64,000 nucleotides of DNA from Bin80 sp965220935. Lineage in GTDB: Bacteria; Bacteroidota; Rhodothermia; Rhodothermales; Bin80. Below are positions 45,969 through 56,435 of the stretch, in pieces. The stretch is from NCBI GenBank assembly GCA_965220935.1, contig OZ244857.1:3596001-3660000 (forward strand), in the 5' to 3' direction. A program made the position numbers and the translations under genes. Under the pieces are notes generated by a model. The model was given only the letters and a program-made list of their open reading frames with translations, made no database searches and was not told the DNA's origin. The first letter of the stretch is position 1, and each line of letters starts with the position of its first letter.

Positions 45969-46802
45969 ATGTCTATTTCAGCAAAAGATGTCAAGCAACT
46001 ACGTGATTTGACGGGGGCAGGGATGATGGACTGCAAACGTGCCTTACAAGATGCCGATGGGGACCTTGATGCAGCCATTGATCACTTGCGGAAGAAAGGA
46101 CAGAAGGTTGCGGCCAAACGTGCGGAGCGCGAAGCGCTTCAAGGGATGATTGTCACCCGAATTAACGATTCAGGGCAAACAGGAATTATCCTAGAAGTGA
46201 ATTGTGAAACCGATTTTGTCGCGCGCAATGATGAGTTTGTGTCATTTACCAATACCGTGGCCGATGTGATCTTGGACCATCGCCCTTCAACGCTTGACGA
46301 GCTTTTAGCCTTACCCATTGATCAAGGTCGCACCGTCAAGGAAACCGTGACAGATCTGACAGGAAAGATCGGGGAAAAACTTGATGTGCGCCGATTTTTT
46401 ATCCTCACATCTGAAAGCGGACAAGTCATTGACTACATTCATCCTGGTTCACGCTTAGGCGTGTTGGTGTCTGTTACGGGGCAGGGAGAGGTCTCCTCTA
46501 CTGGTAGGGATATCGCGATGCAGGTTGCTGCACTTAACCCCGTTGCAGCTCACCGTGACGAAGTTCCCCAAGAGATCCAAGATAAGGAGCTTGAAATTGG
46601 CCGAGAAGCGGCGCGCTTAGAGGGCAAGCCCGAACACATTCTAGACAAGATTGCACGGGGAAAGTTGGAGCGATTCTTTAAGGACAACGTTCTGGTTGAG
46701 CAACCATTTGTTAAGGATGCTTCTCAACGGGTGCGAGATGTGCTCAAAGGGGCGGGCGCAGACGTTGATGGATTTATTCGATGTGCTTTGGGAGAAGAAT
46801 AA
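45969..46802 (+). CDS. tsf: Elongation factor Ts
   Basis: 277 residues. The N-terminal UBA-like domain has LRDLTGAGMMDCKRALQDAD and the core contains ILEVNCETDFVARNDEFV, the EF-Tu-contacting TDFV motif. EF-Ts exchanges GDP for GTP on EF-Tu. Twelve bases before pyrH. Confidence 0.97.
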   Translation: MSISAKDVKQLRDLTGAGMMDCKRALQDADGDLDAAIDHLRKKGQKVAAKRAEREALQGMIVTRINDSGQTGIILEVNCETDFVARNDEFVSFTNTVADVILDHRPSTLDELLALPIDQGRTVKETVTDLTGKIGEKLDVRRFFILTSESGQVIDYIHPGSRLGVLVSVTGQGEVSSTGRDIAMQVAALNPVAAHRDEVPQEIQDKELEIGREAARLEGKPEHILDKIARGKLERFFKDNVLVEQPFVKDASQRVRDVLKGAGADVDGFIRCALGEE

Positions 46803-46814
46803 TTCTCCATATCA

Positions 46815-47555
46815 ATGGCACTCCAACCCACTCCATCAGATAAGCCGATATACAAACGGGTTCTGATCAAGCTTAGTGGTGAAGCGCTCTTAGGAGATCA
46901 GGCCTTCGGGATTGATGAGAAGGTGCTTACGGCGTGGGCTAAGGATTTAAAGGCCGTTGTAGACCATCAGATTGAATTAGCCATTGTCATCGGTGGGGGC
47001 AATATTTTTCGGGGTGTGATGACGACAACTCGGGGCATGACTCGCGCTCACGGCGATTACATGGGAATGCTTGCTACCATGATTAATGCTATGGCGCTTC
47101 AGGATGCTATGGAGCAGATGACTCTGAAAACCCGGCTACTATCAGGGATTAAGATGGAAGAAATTGCGGAGCCATTTATTCGGCGACGCGCCATTCGTCA
47201 TTTAGAAAAGGGGCGTATTGTGATTTTTGGATCTGGAACAGGGAATCCCTACTTCACCACCGACACTGCTGCTGCCTTGCGTGCCTTGGAGGTTGATGCA
47301 GATGTATTGATTAAGGCCACGCGTGTGGACGGCATTTACTCGGCTGATCCAGAGGTAGATCAGCACGCCGAGCATTTTGCTCATATTGCTGGGCATGAGG
47401 TCATTCGCCGGGGATTGCGTGTGATGGACAAGACGGCATTCACGCTATGCGAGGAATCCAAGTTGCCTATTGTAGTGTGTAATATGACAAAGCCAGGGGT
47501 TCTTCAAAAAATTATGTTTGGAGAAAAGGTCGGATCTTACGTACATTGGGATTGA
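46815..47555 (+). CDS. pyrH: Uridylate kinase PyrH
   Basis: 246 residues. UMP kinase of the amino-acid-kinase fold: KRVLIKLSGEALLGDQAFGI, AIVIGGGNIFRG, GRIVIFGSGTGNPYFTTDTA and ADVLIKATRVDGIYSADPEV. Belongs to the rpsB-tsf-pyrH group. About 198 bases with no gene follow before frr. Confidence 0.96.
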   Translation: MALQPTPSDKPIYKRVLIKLSGEALLGDQAFGIDEKVLTAWAKDLKAVVDHQIELAIVIGGGNIFRGVMTTTRGMTRAHGDYMGMLATMINAMALQDAMEQMTLKTRLLSGIKMEEIAEPFIRRRAIRHLEKGRIVIFGSGTGNPYFTTDTAAALRALEVDADVLIKATRVDGIYSADPEVDQHAEHFAHIAGHEVIRRGLRVMDKTAFTLCEESKLPIVVCNMTKPGVLQKIMFGEKVGSYVHWD

Positions 47556-47753
47556 GTAGATGATGGTTACATGGACGACGTACATCAGATCTTGACGCAT
47601 CTACCTGATAGAGAGATCATGAATTTCAAAATGGGTTCGGCATGAGAACTTATAACGACGAGCTGTTGCGCGGAAGGTGTAGGTGCGTTGTGGTATTCAG
47701 AACTGATGTGACTCTCAGGCCATCCATCATGCCCATTCCAAACCAAGGAAATC

Positions 47754-48323
47754 ATGCTTGACGAACTATTAGAACTGATTTTGTCTGATAGTACCGATCA
47801 GATGGATCGCTCTTTGGAGCATCTTAGCAAAGAGCTACTTTCGATTCGCGCTGGACGCGCATCTCCTGCAATGCTTGAGAATGTGCGCGTAGACTTTTAT
47901 GGAAGTATCTCACCATTGAATCAACTCGCATCAGTGAGTGCCCCTCAGCCTGACCTGATCGTGATCACGCCCTGGGACAAGTCCTCCATTGATGCCATAG
48001 AAAAAGCCATTCAGTCGGCCAATCTTGGACTCAATCCATCAAATGACGGTACGATTGTCAGAGTGCCTATTCCGCCACTGACCGAGGAACGGCGTGTGGA
48101 TCTCTGTAAACGGGTGCGGCAAGTTGGGGAGCAGACAAAAGTGTCTATACGAAATGTGCGCCGTGCTACCAAGATTGAGTTAAAGTCTACTCAGGAGGAC
48201 GAAAAACTTTCTGAGGATATGCGATATCATGCCGAGGACTTGCTACAAAAAGAGACGAATCGGTTTATTGACATGATTGATGAGATTCTGCAGAAGAAAG
48301 AAGCAGATATCATGGAGGTATAG
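47754..48323 (+). CDS. frr: Ribosome recycling factor
   Basis: 189 residues. RRF splits post-termination ribosomes with EF-G. LSKELLSIRAGRASPAMLEN and RVDFYGSISPLNQLASVSAP are the family blocks, with PPLTEERRVDLCKRVRQVGE in the helical domain. The N-terminus (MLDELLELILSDSTDQM) is compatible with a start at 47754. tRNA-Ser follows 4 bases after the stop codon. Confidence 0.95.
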   Translation: MLDELLELILSDSTDQMDRSLEHLSKELLSIRAGRASPAMLENVRVDFYGSISPLNQLASVSAPQPDLIVITPWDKSSIDAIEKAIQSANLGLNPSNDGTIVRVPIPPLTEERRVDLCKRVRQVGEQTKVSIRNVRRATKIELKSTQEDEKLSEDMRYHAEDLLQKETNRFIDMIDEILQKKEADIMEV

Positions 48324-48327
48324 ATTC

Positions 48328-48690
<363 letters not shown>

Positions 48691-49005
48691 TTACACAATT
48701 AAAAGACAAGTCGCGAAGGTTATCTGTTTGCTTAAGGTCTCTGCCCAAACTTTCCTTGGTGAAGAGCTTCTGACATGTGTGCGTTCTATGATCTCATCAA
48801 AAATTCATTTGATGCTAAATCTCCAACTGGCGCTGAAATCGTACTTCGGCGTAATGACTATTTGAAGTTTCGAAAAAAAGTAATTGAACAAGAGTTAGAC
48901 ATCAACCAAGGCTTTGGATCCCTCTGCTTCTCAATCCTCCATAGAGCGCTGTCACAAAGCCGTTGCTCAGGCCAAAACATTAACTCTTTTGTGAAAATCC
49001 TTGAT
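48691..49005 (+). pseudogene. N-terminal remnant of a GHKL-type (HATPase) protein
   Basis: One frame reads KVSAQTFLGEELLTCVRSMI; the next frame takes over with AFYDLIKNSFDAKSPTGAEI, the N-box helix (E/D-L-I-K-N-S-x-D-A) of GHKL ATPases. A register change near 48785 and loss of everything beyond residue about 90 make it a fragment. Parent could be a MORC- or histidine-kinase-like ATPase; not resolvable. Confidence 0.45.
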
Positions 49006-49090
49006 TAGCTAACATGCTTTCCAAATTCTTGAGTTGACCTAATTCAGATGGAATAGACACCGTGAATTGACTGTTCGACAAAAGTAAGTT

Positions 49091-49235
49091 TGGTTCTACA
49101 CGATTTTGTGTAAGTAAAGGTCTAGACTTCCACAGAAAAATAGCACCGCGGAAGCCTTCAAATTTTCTATAACCTCTTCCAATGGTTTTGATCCTTGAAT
49201 CTTACCATTCACGCTTCCCCTCTCTAGAAAATGGC
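49091..49235 (-). pseudogene. ISL3-family transposase end remnant
   Basis: The sequence starting GGTTCTACACGATTTTGTGT parallels the ISL3 end at 5301 and encodes, on the minus strand, VNGKIQGSKPLEEVIENLKA then VLFFCGSLDLYLHK, a decayed version of the family's NGKIQ...FFxGGLDLYP C-terminus. Only the last about 45 codons and the terminal repeat survive. Confidence 0.6.
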
Positions 49236-49344
49236 AGGATGAATTCAGGGATCCCGTCCGTGACACCTGCAGAGCAGAACGTCTTATGAATCCTGATGAT
49301 AGAAGTTCTATCACCGCTTCAAAAATACTTTGAAGAGATGGCCT

Positions 49345-49590
49345 TCATCGCGGTATCGGTTGGGCAAGATATCCCGAGATACAGGCCCGGAAACTATGCT
49401 TATGTATGACCTTGCCATATATCTCCTTACAAAAATCAATGCGTTGCATCATCATCTCACGTTCTATCAGAAGGCTGTCAGAGACAACGTACTGTGCAAC
49501 GGGATCCGTCGTATGATCATTGACCTGTTGCTGATTAGCACCGCAACTTGAGAGTAGTAAGATGGATGCTAATATGATAAATGGTTTCAT
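49345..49590 (-). CDS. Small predicted lipoprotein
   Basis: 81 residues starting MKPFIILASILLLSSCGANQ. The short basic n-region, hydrophobic core and lipobox LSSC (Cys16) predict export and lipidation. The mature part (about 65 residues) has DFCKEIYGKVIHKHSFRACI and no family I recognise. It could be the remnant of a longer lipoprotein, since flanking sequence is degenerate. Confidence 0.5.
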   Translation of the reverse strand: MKPFIILASILLLSSCGANQQQVNDHTTDPVAQYVVSDSLLIEREMMMQRIDFCKEIYGKVIHKHSFRACISGYLAQPIPR

Positions 49591-50147
49591 ATAGTTATCG
49601 TTTATGAATCTCAGTAAAGGGTTCTAACGTTACAGTTTTTCAGCATACATTCTCTTTTGGAGTCTGGTTGCTTAACATGTCCGTTTTAGGTGATGGGGAC
49701 ACTATATGGAAGAAAAACGCATATAGTACCCGTTTAGGTGAAACCAATGATCAATACACGATGTTCAGAGTACACATTATTTGGTGTGGCTTCGCATAAA
49801 TCATGAGTAGAATCTTTGGGGAATTATATACGTGAGTGACCCACTTGTTATCATTGTCGCTTCTTGATAGCCTGAATTCCCAATGTGAATATCGGATGAC
49901 CTAAATTCACTCAATGCGCTTATATAGAGCTGTTGATGTGCGCGCCTGACTACCTAATCGTTATGCATTATATTAGACATTCGTTGCATCTCTAAATCCT
50001 CAGATATCAATTAAAAAGGTGCGTAAAAACTCTGATTGATCATGAATCGGTATCGTCCAGACTTGATCATTTTCTCGGAAAGGTCTATCTTAATGAATCT
50101 ACATTTTCTCCGCGCGCTGATCTTGCCAAAGCCATTTCCAATCATTA
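49591..50147. other. Accessory intergenic stretch with a solitary TnpB-element end
   Basis: No intact gene. A lone TnpB-element terminus lies at 49819-49843. Near the right edge a frame reads KVYLNESTFSPRADLAKAIS and stops just before the methyltransferase pseudogene; it looks like the last residues of a lost upstream gene. Confidence 0.4.
49819..49843 (+). repeat. Solitary terminal repeat of the TnpB-type element
   Basis: GGGAATTATATACGTGAGT followed by GACCCA matches the left terminus of the two TnpB elements apart from one inserted base. No adjacent element interior (no conserved hairpins, no tnpB) and no matching right end were found nearby, so this is a scar or a minimal relic. Confidence 0.65.
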
Positions 50148-52121
50148 ATGTCTACAAATTCAGAAAAGACTCTGAATGTAAAACTCGCCGACTGTCTGAG
50201 AGATAAACTCCCTAGTTGGAGCGTGCAAGCAGAACAGACAAATGTCCTTGCTGAAAAGAAGAAACAGCCTGATTTAGTTGTTTCTCATATGGGCGGGATA
50301 ACTGTCATTTTGGAGACGGAGTTTTCGCCCGCCCCTGGTGTCGAATCTGATGCCCGTCAACGGCTTGGAAAAAAGATCAAACGCACAGGTGAAGAGGTCT
50401 AGCAATGTATTGCCGTCAAGTTACCTGCATCACTTCGGAAGATAGAGCAAGAAAACCTTGACGCTTCTGTAAGAAATGCTCATTATTTTTTTGCCGTATT
50501 TACCTATGATGGAACCGACGAGCTCTACGCAAACATTAGTCGATGGCCAAAAAAGGGATGGGTAGAGGGTGGATTGGACGATCTGGCAACTTGCATTGAA
50601 ACGGCGGCCTTGTCCGAGCGACGCATTGCCAAAGGAGTTCAAGCCCTAGAGCTGGGCGTCAGTCAGCCGGCCGGCTATCTTCAGTTTCACGCACTCAAAT
50701 ACATTCTTGACCAGCTTGCCCAAGAACTTCATCAGGAAGAGGGGGAGCAAACGACTCGAATGGCCATGGCTATTTTGGCCAATGCTGTCATTTTTCATAT
50801 GCGTCTTGCCCGACTCCACCCCAAAATCAACTACCTGAATGATCATAAGACGGCATCAGGAATGATTAGCAAGTCACATGTACTTGGCAGTTGGCGCGCC
50901 ATTCTAAATATCAATGACTGGCCGATTTTCAGTTTAGCATCGGACCTTTTTACGATTTTGCCAGAAAGGGATGCGCAAAAAGTCATCTCTATTCTTGATA
51001 CTATGGCCGCTGAATTAGAACGATTTGGTGCGGTAGATATCCAAGATTTGTCTGGACGAATGTTTCAGCAACTCATCACGGATCGGAAGTTTTTGGCGAC
51101 GTTCTACACCCTGCCGTCTTCTTCAACACTTTTGGCTGAGTTGGCTGTTTCGCGTCTTAAAGTTGATTGGAGTAATCCAGAAGAGATCACCTCCCTTAGA
51201 GTTGCTGACCTCGCCTGTGGAACGGGCGCGCTATTGGGAGCAACGTACCAAGCACTTGCATCTCGTTATCGACGAAATGGTGGGGATGACGGTATGCTGC
51301 ACGCTTCAATGATGGAATCTGTGTTTACCGCCGCTGACGTTATGCCGTCTGCAGTACATCTGACTGCAGCCACACTTTCAGGCATGCACCCCGACAAAAC
51401 CTATGGTCACACCCACATCATTAATATGCCGTATGGCGATAACGGAATATTTATTGGATCCCTGATTTGATGGAGGCGAATGAGACCCGAGCAATTTTCG
51501 GGACCGGACGAAAAGCATTGACTGGAAAAGGAACCGTTGTCAGTGATGCGTGTGGTGCCGTTGTTGAAATTCCTCATGGATCTATGGATCTGGTGATTAT
51601 GAACCCTCCATTTACACGGCCAACGAACCATGAGGCAACCGAAATCCCAGTTCCATCATTCGCGGGGTTTAGCACAAAAATGGAGGAGCAAGAGAAAATG
51701 TCTACATGCCTTAAGGAAATCAGGAAGGGGTTGGTTGATCCCGCTGGACTTGCATCAAATTTTATAGACCTCGGGCACATCAAACTTCAACCTGGAGGAA
51801 TTCTCGCTCTGGTATTACCTGCGACTTTTATGCAAGGTACATCCTGGCAAAACGCTCGGGCACTACTACGCCGATGCTACAAGGATATCCTCATTGTCGG
51901 TATTGCAGCCGATGGAAATACTGCCCGAGCATTTTCGGCCGACACAAACATGGCAGAGATTCTCATTGTCGCAACGCGAAAGAAAAACAATGGGAAGTCG
52001 TCAGAGAACCTGTTTATTACAAATATCTTTTCCAGACCTTCTACTCAGCTTGAGGCATCCACTACGGCTAAAGTCATTGAGCAGAGCCGAAAAAATCAAA
52101 CCCAGAGCGCGGGTAAACTTA

Positions 52122-53523
52122 GGGAATTATATACCTGAGTACCCAAAGAATGGAACCATTCGATTTCGGTAAAGTGTAACAGACACAATAGGATAGATAC
52201 GCAGTCTACCCTATTGCTTACCACAACATCAAATTACACTTGATATCATGCCTGTTAAAAAGGCTTCTAACCCTTCAGATTCAAACTGTTCCTATCGTGG
52301 AATAGAGTACCGCCTATTACCCGGTACGCAGTGGAAAGCCCATCTCTTGGCGGGGCTTTGCGGAGCATGTAGGTTTGTATGGAACTCGATCCTTGAACAA
52401 ATTAACGGCGAAGTCAAAGATAAGGATACTGAAAACCCATCCACATCTGTGTATTCGTTATTTAAACGCTACCCAATCCTGCGTAAAGAAACGGGTTGGT
52501 TATCCAAGTACTCATCACACATTGTTCGTTACACCTTAAAGCATCAGGCAGAGGCGTGGAAAGAATTCTTCAAAGGAACCCGTGATCATCCTACGTTCCA
52601 TAACAAGTACAACCATAAATCCTTCACAGCTCCAAAAGGAACGTTTAAGATTGTGGATGACAGTATCTACATCCAGAAGGTTGGATGGATGAAGATACGT
52701 AGGCACGGTGGTAATCCTTATCCAGACGGAGAACCTATTGAAGTAACCGTGAAGAAAGACGGCAGGTACTGGAAGATATCCGTGCTCTACAAAGTCTATC
52801 TACCAGAGCATGTAGATGACGGCAAAGAGATAGGTATTGACTTGAACACCTATAATATCTCGTATTCATCAACGGATGGCGAACAGGGCATGTTACCGCT
52901 CCCTGACTTAACGGATAAAGAGATTAAGATTCGTAGGTATCAACGTAAATTATCCCGGCAACAAAAGGGATCGGGTAGATACAAACGAACGAAGCGAAGG
53001 ATCAACAAGTGGAAGCGAAAACAGAAGAATTGCAGAGTCAATGCGGCGCATCAACATAGCCGTCAATTGTCCAATAAAGCCCATACGTTGAAACGTGAAG
53101 ACTTGAAGATCACGGCTATGTCCAAGTCCGCTAAGGGTACGGTTGAGAAGCCTGGAACCAATGTGAGGGCGAAGGCGGGGTTGAACCGCGTCATACAGAA
53201 CGCTGGATGGGGGCGGTTCAAGTCTTATTGCGATTACAAGTTCGGCAATGTGATTCTTGTTGATCCGAAGTATACCAGTCAACGCTGTAACCAGTGTGGT
53301 CATACAGATAAAGTCAACCGTAAGACACAAAGTAGATTTGAGTGTATGGCGTGTGGCCATACGGATCACGCAGATATCAATGCATCTGCGAATGTATTAC
53401 AGGCCTCCGGGATTGGGGCATCTGCACGTGGAGGAGCGTTTCCGTTAGGAACTCCTATGATCCGTGAAATGGATACGCAACAGGTAGCCGTCTAATTGAT
53501 GGGTACTCACGTATATAATTCCC
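52122..53523. mobile_element. TnpB-only mobile element 2, with terminal inverted repeats and 8-bp direct repeats
   Basis: 1402 bp. The 24-bp inverted repeats begin GGGAATTATATACCTGAGTA, one mismatch to the right-end complement. TAAACTTA is present on both sides (52114-52121 and 53524-53531). The conserved left-end hairpins recur: GAATGG-AA-CCATTC at 52148-52161 and a 12-bp stem at 52186-52216 with a different loop from copy 1. It carries only tnpB, inserted in a methyltransferase pseudogene. Confidence 0.8.
52248..53495 (+). CDS. tnpB: TnpB, RNA-guided nuclease of IS200/IS605-type elements (copy 2)
   Basis: 415 residues. The same catalytic set as copy 1: D in EIGIDLNTYN, E in LKREDL, D in HADINASANVL, and the four-cysteine zinc finger. 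The N-terminal about 185 residues differ at many positions (NSILEQINGEVKDKDTENPS versus NTFLDQINRDYKDEHKDNPE), while the remainder is almost identical at DNA level. Intact frame; may still be active. Confidence 0.93.
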   Translation: MPVKKASNPSDSNCSYRGIEYRLLPGTQWKAHLLAGLCGACRFVWNSILEQINGEVKDKDTENPSTSVYSLFKRYPILRKETGWLSKYSSHIVRYTLKHQAEAWKEFFKGTRDHPTFHNKYNHKSFTAPKGTFKIVDDSIYIQKVGWMKIRRHGGNPYPDGEPIEVTVKKDGRYWKISVLYKVYLPEHVDDGKEIGIDLNTYNISYSSTDGEQGMLPLPDLTDKEIKIRRYQRKLSRQQKGSGRYKRTKRRINKWKRKQKNCRVNAAHQHSRQLSNKAHTLKREDLKITAMSKSAKGTVEKPGTNVRAKAGLNRVIQNAGWGRFKSYCDYKFGNVILVDPKYTSQRCNQCGHTDKVNRKTQSRFECMACGHTDHADINASANVLQASGIGASARGGAFPLGTPMIREMDTQQVAV

Positions 53524-54519
53524 TAAACTTAAACTGACTAACACTGATCATGTCGGCAACTTCTTTCGGACAAAAAATTGGCAAGGTTTTGCCGTTAAGG
53601 AGGCATCATTGCTCATTCTTATGCGCTCACTTGCTGAAGGAAATTTGCTACTGCCGCGAATGGCATCGGCGATTCCACTACCGATCTGTGAACTTGGAGG
53701 GCTCGGTCACCGTGGTTTCTTGCATAGGGATATCAATGGACGCAACAGTAATGGCACCCCACGCGGACCTTTTGACCTTGAAGCCCTATCGCTTACGCCC
53801 GAGTATCCTGTGCTATGGGGACATCATTCAAGTCGTGAGAGGCAGATGGTCGTTGTTCCAAATCAGCAGGAAATCCCAATAACAGGGCTTCGAGAAGAAG
53901 CTGTCAAGGTATGGCATGATGGAGCATTCCGGCTACATTTCAGCCTTGGCTTTCGAGTCAATGCCCAGTCCTTGGCGGCCTGTATCACCGAAACTCCTTC
54001 CCTTGGTGGCCCTGCATGGCCGAATTTTATTACCAAAAAAGAATGGGAAATTCCGATGATGCTATGGGCGAATACCACGCTAGGTTTGACATCTTCTTGG
54101 TGGGCTGGTAACAGATGGGACGATCTATCCTCACCATCACTCTATTACCGCGTCTATTAACGATCAATACAAAAACCTTTAGCGCTCCTCAACTTGATCT
54201 CTGTGAAAAAATATTTAACGATTTTCGAGAAAGAATGCTCCTTCCTGCAAATGAAGCCTATAGAGATGATGTGCGCATTAAGCTTGATCATGCATTTCTA
54301 GTCACTCTTCTGGGGATACCTGATCATTTACTCAACAATCTGGCAATTGTACGCGAACAATGGTGCGCTGAACCCAGTGTTCATGGAGGTAAGATGACCA
54401 GACCCAAATAGATATGAAAAACATAGTTTGGTCGCCTCAATCATCAAAGTTGGGCACGTCAAAATGAACCCTGTGATAGTCGTTCCTTTTTTTGCCGCCC
54501 AACGCCATACCATACATTG

Positions 54520-55089
54520 ATGTCACAGATCTTGAATCATCGGAATTTGATCGGGCTTACCGCCCCAAGTGGGGCGGGTAAATCAAGCATCGCAAAACGA
54601 GTGCTTGATGCAATTCCATCGATGCGCCTATCGGTTTCTGTCACGACACGAGCACCAAGATCCAATGAATGCCACGGCAAAGAATATTATTTTGTATCTA
54701 AGCCCGAATTTGAGCGCCTCATCAGCGAAGATGCTCTTCTAGAATACGAAGAGGTCTATCCAGATTGCTATTACGGCACTCCACTGTCCGAATTGACGGA
54801 GTTTGATTCGCCATTGCTACTTGATATTGATGTCAAAGGAGCGAGTCGTATCCGCACATCGTATGGAGGATTCTTTATCTTTATCTCTCCACCATCAACA
54901 AATGATCTGGAAATTCGCCTGCGAAATCGTGGCACTGAGTCCGTTGAGTCGCTACATACCAGACTGCAACGAGCGAAGACTGAGCTCAACTATGCGGATC
55001 AGTTTGATGCGATCGTTGTCAATCACTCACTAGACCAAGCCGCACAGAAAACTATTTCTCTCATTAAATCGTATCTAAATCATGAGTGA
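54520..55089 (+). CDS. gmk: Guanylate kinase
   Basis: 189 residues from the ATG at 54520 (MSQILNHRNLIGLTAPSGAG). The P-loop is APSGAGKSSI; SVSVTTRAPRSNECHGKEYYFVSK is split by family-conserved GMP-binding residues; YGTPLSEL and LLDIDVKGA follow. It converts GMP to GDP. The 3' end overlaps coaBC by 8 bases. Confidence 0.95.
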   Translation: MSQILNHRNLIGLTAPSGAGKSSIAKRVLDAIPSMRLSVSVTTRAPRSNECHGKEYYFVSKPEFERLISEDALLEYEEVYPDCYYGTPLSELTEFDSPLLLDIDVKGASRIRTSYGGFFIFISPPSTNDLEIRLRNRGTESVESLHTRLQRAKTELNYADQFDAIVVNHSLDQAAQKTISLIKSYLNHE

Positions 55090-56278
55090 TTTACATGGTA
55101 AGCGCATACTGCTTGGCGTGACGGGAAGCATTGCTGCATACAAAGCGGCTGAAATTGTGCGGCAGCTACGAAAGCTGGGAGCGGAAGTGCAAGTGATTAT
55201 GACCGACGGCGCGACGAAGTTTATCCCAGAGTTGACATTATCCACATTGTCACAGCGCAGGGTTCTCGTTGATATGTATGATTCTAATCATGAGCAGACA
55301 TGGACAAAACATATTACGCTTGGACACTGGGCAGATCTATTTTTAATTGCACCAGCAACTGCGCAAACTTTGGCAAAACTGGCGCAAGGATTTTCAGATA
55401 ATATGTTGACTGCAACGGTTCTGGCATCAAAATGTCCAGTACTGATTTGTCCATCAATGGATCACGACATGTATGTGCACGCTGCTGTTGAGTCAAACGT
55501 AAGCCGCCTTAAAAAACTTGGCTACCACATCGTACCTCCTGCTTATGGAGAGTTAGCCAGTGGACTTGTTGGGCTTGGTCGTCTTCCTGACATAGAAGAG
55601 ATTCTAAGGGCGATGTCTTCGCTTCTACCTGAAGCGTTACGCGGCAAACATGCACTGGTTACCGCAGGCCCAACCCGTGAGCCGATTGATCCAGTCAGAG
55701 TTCTGACGAATCATTCTACGGGAACCATGGGGTTTGCTCTGGCAAAAGATCTCATTCGCCGAGGCGCCGAGGTCACTCTTATCACGGGCCCAACATTGCT
55801 ACGCTCCCCAGTTGGTGTCACACGCGTGGATGTCACCACGAGCGCCGAGATGCTTGAAGCTGTTCTTGCACATAAACATGCAGATTATATCTTTATGGCT
55901 GCTGCCGTCGCTGATTATACACCCGTTGAGACATATGCGTCAAAAATCGCAAAAAATCAGGAGCAGATTACCCTTACATTGAAACGCACAAGTGATATCC
56001 TCTATCAACTTGGACAACATCGACGCGAAGATCAAGTCCTGGTAGGATTTGCCATGGAGACGGACAATGGACTTAATAATGCTCAAAAAAAACTTGCTAC
56101 AAAGAACCTTGACTGGATTGTTCTTAATAATATCCATGAAGAGGGCGCGGGATTTGGGACAGAGACGAATCGTGTCACCTTGATCGGCAATGATGGCACT
56201 TCGTACCCTTTTGATATCATGCCAAAACCTGAGGTCGCAAGGGCTCTCTTAGATCACATACTGGCCAATTCTGTGTAA
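55082..56278 (+). CDS. coaBC: Bifunctional phosphopantothenoylcysteine synthetase/decarboxylase CoaBC
   Basis: 398 residues. The N-terminal flavoprotein decarboxylase domain (CoaC) has LLGVTGSIAAYKAAEIVRQL, HITLGHWADLFLIAPATAQT and PSMDHDMY. The CoaB ligase domain begins near residue 185 with GKHALVTAGPTREPIDPVRV, NHSTGTMGFALAKDLIRRGA and AAAVADYTP. Two steps of coenzyme A synthesis. Overlaps gmk by 8 bases. Confidence 0.95.
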   Translation: MSDLHGKRILLGVTGSIAAYKAAEIVRQLRKLGAEVQVIMTDGATKFIPELTLSTLSQRRVLVDMYDSNHEQTWTKHITLGHWADLFLIAPATAQTLAKLAQGFSDNMLTATVLASKCPVLICPSMDHDMYVHAAVESNVSRLKKLGYHIVPPAYGELASGLVGLGRLPDIEEILRAMSSLLPEALRGKHALVTAGPTREPIDPVRVLTNHSTGTMGFALAKDLIRRGAEVTLITGPTLLRSPVGVTRVDVTTSAEMLEAVLAHKHADYIFMAAAVADYTPVETYASKIAKNQEQITLTLKRTSDILYQLGQHRREDQVLVGFAMETDNGLNNAQKKLATKNLDWIVLNNIHEEGAGFGTETNRVTLIGNDGTSYPFDIMPKPEVARALLDHILANSV

Positions 56279-56435
56279 CGAATCTCACAGTTCATCACCT
56301 AAATTTGTGGATCATGCGTGTAATTTGTTGAATTTTGGTGGATAACTTGATCATCTTTGGTGCATGATCCAGTTGTCATTGTTGAATGATTTGCGTCGCG
56401 CATGGGTTAAACTGTTTCTTCCACACATTCAAACT

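Larger units (their letters stand above)
50148..54411 (+). pseudogene. N6-adenine DNA methyltransferase pseudogene, split by a TnpB element
   Basis: Starts MSTNSEKTLNVKLADCLRDK. The early part (QPDLVVSHMGGITVILETEF) looks like a PD-(D/E)xK-type or specificity module. A TAG at 50401 interrupts it. From 50404 the frame continues to the SAM-binding motif VADLACGTGALLGATYQAL. A frameshift near 51468 leads to the catalytic NPPF in MDLVIMNPPFTRPTNHEA. The TnpB element (52122-53523) interrupts the gene after SAGKL; removing it with one TSD restores KLTNTDHVGNFFRTKN. A last shift near 54110 leads to the end at 54411. Probably once a type IIG/type I-like modification gene. Confidence 0.8.
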
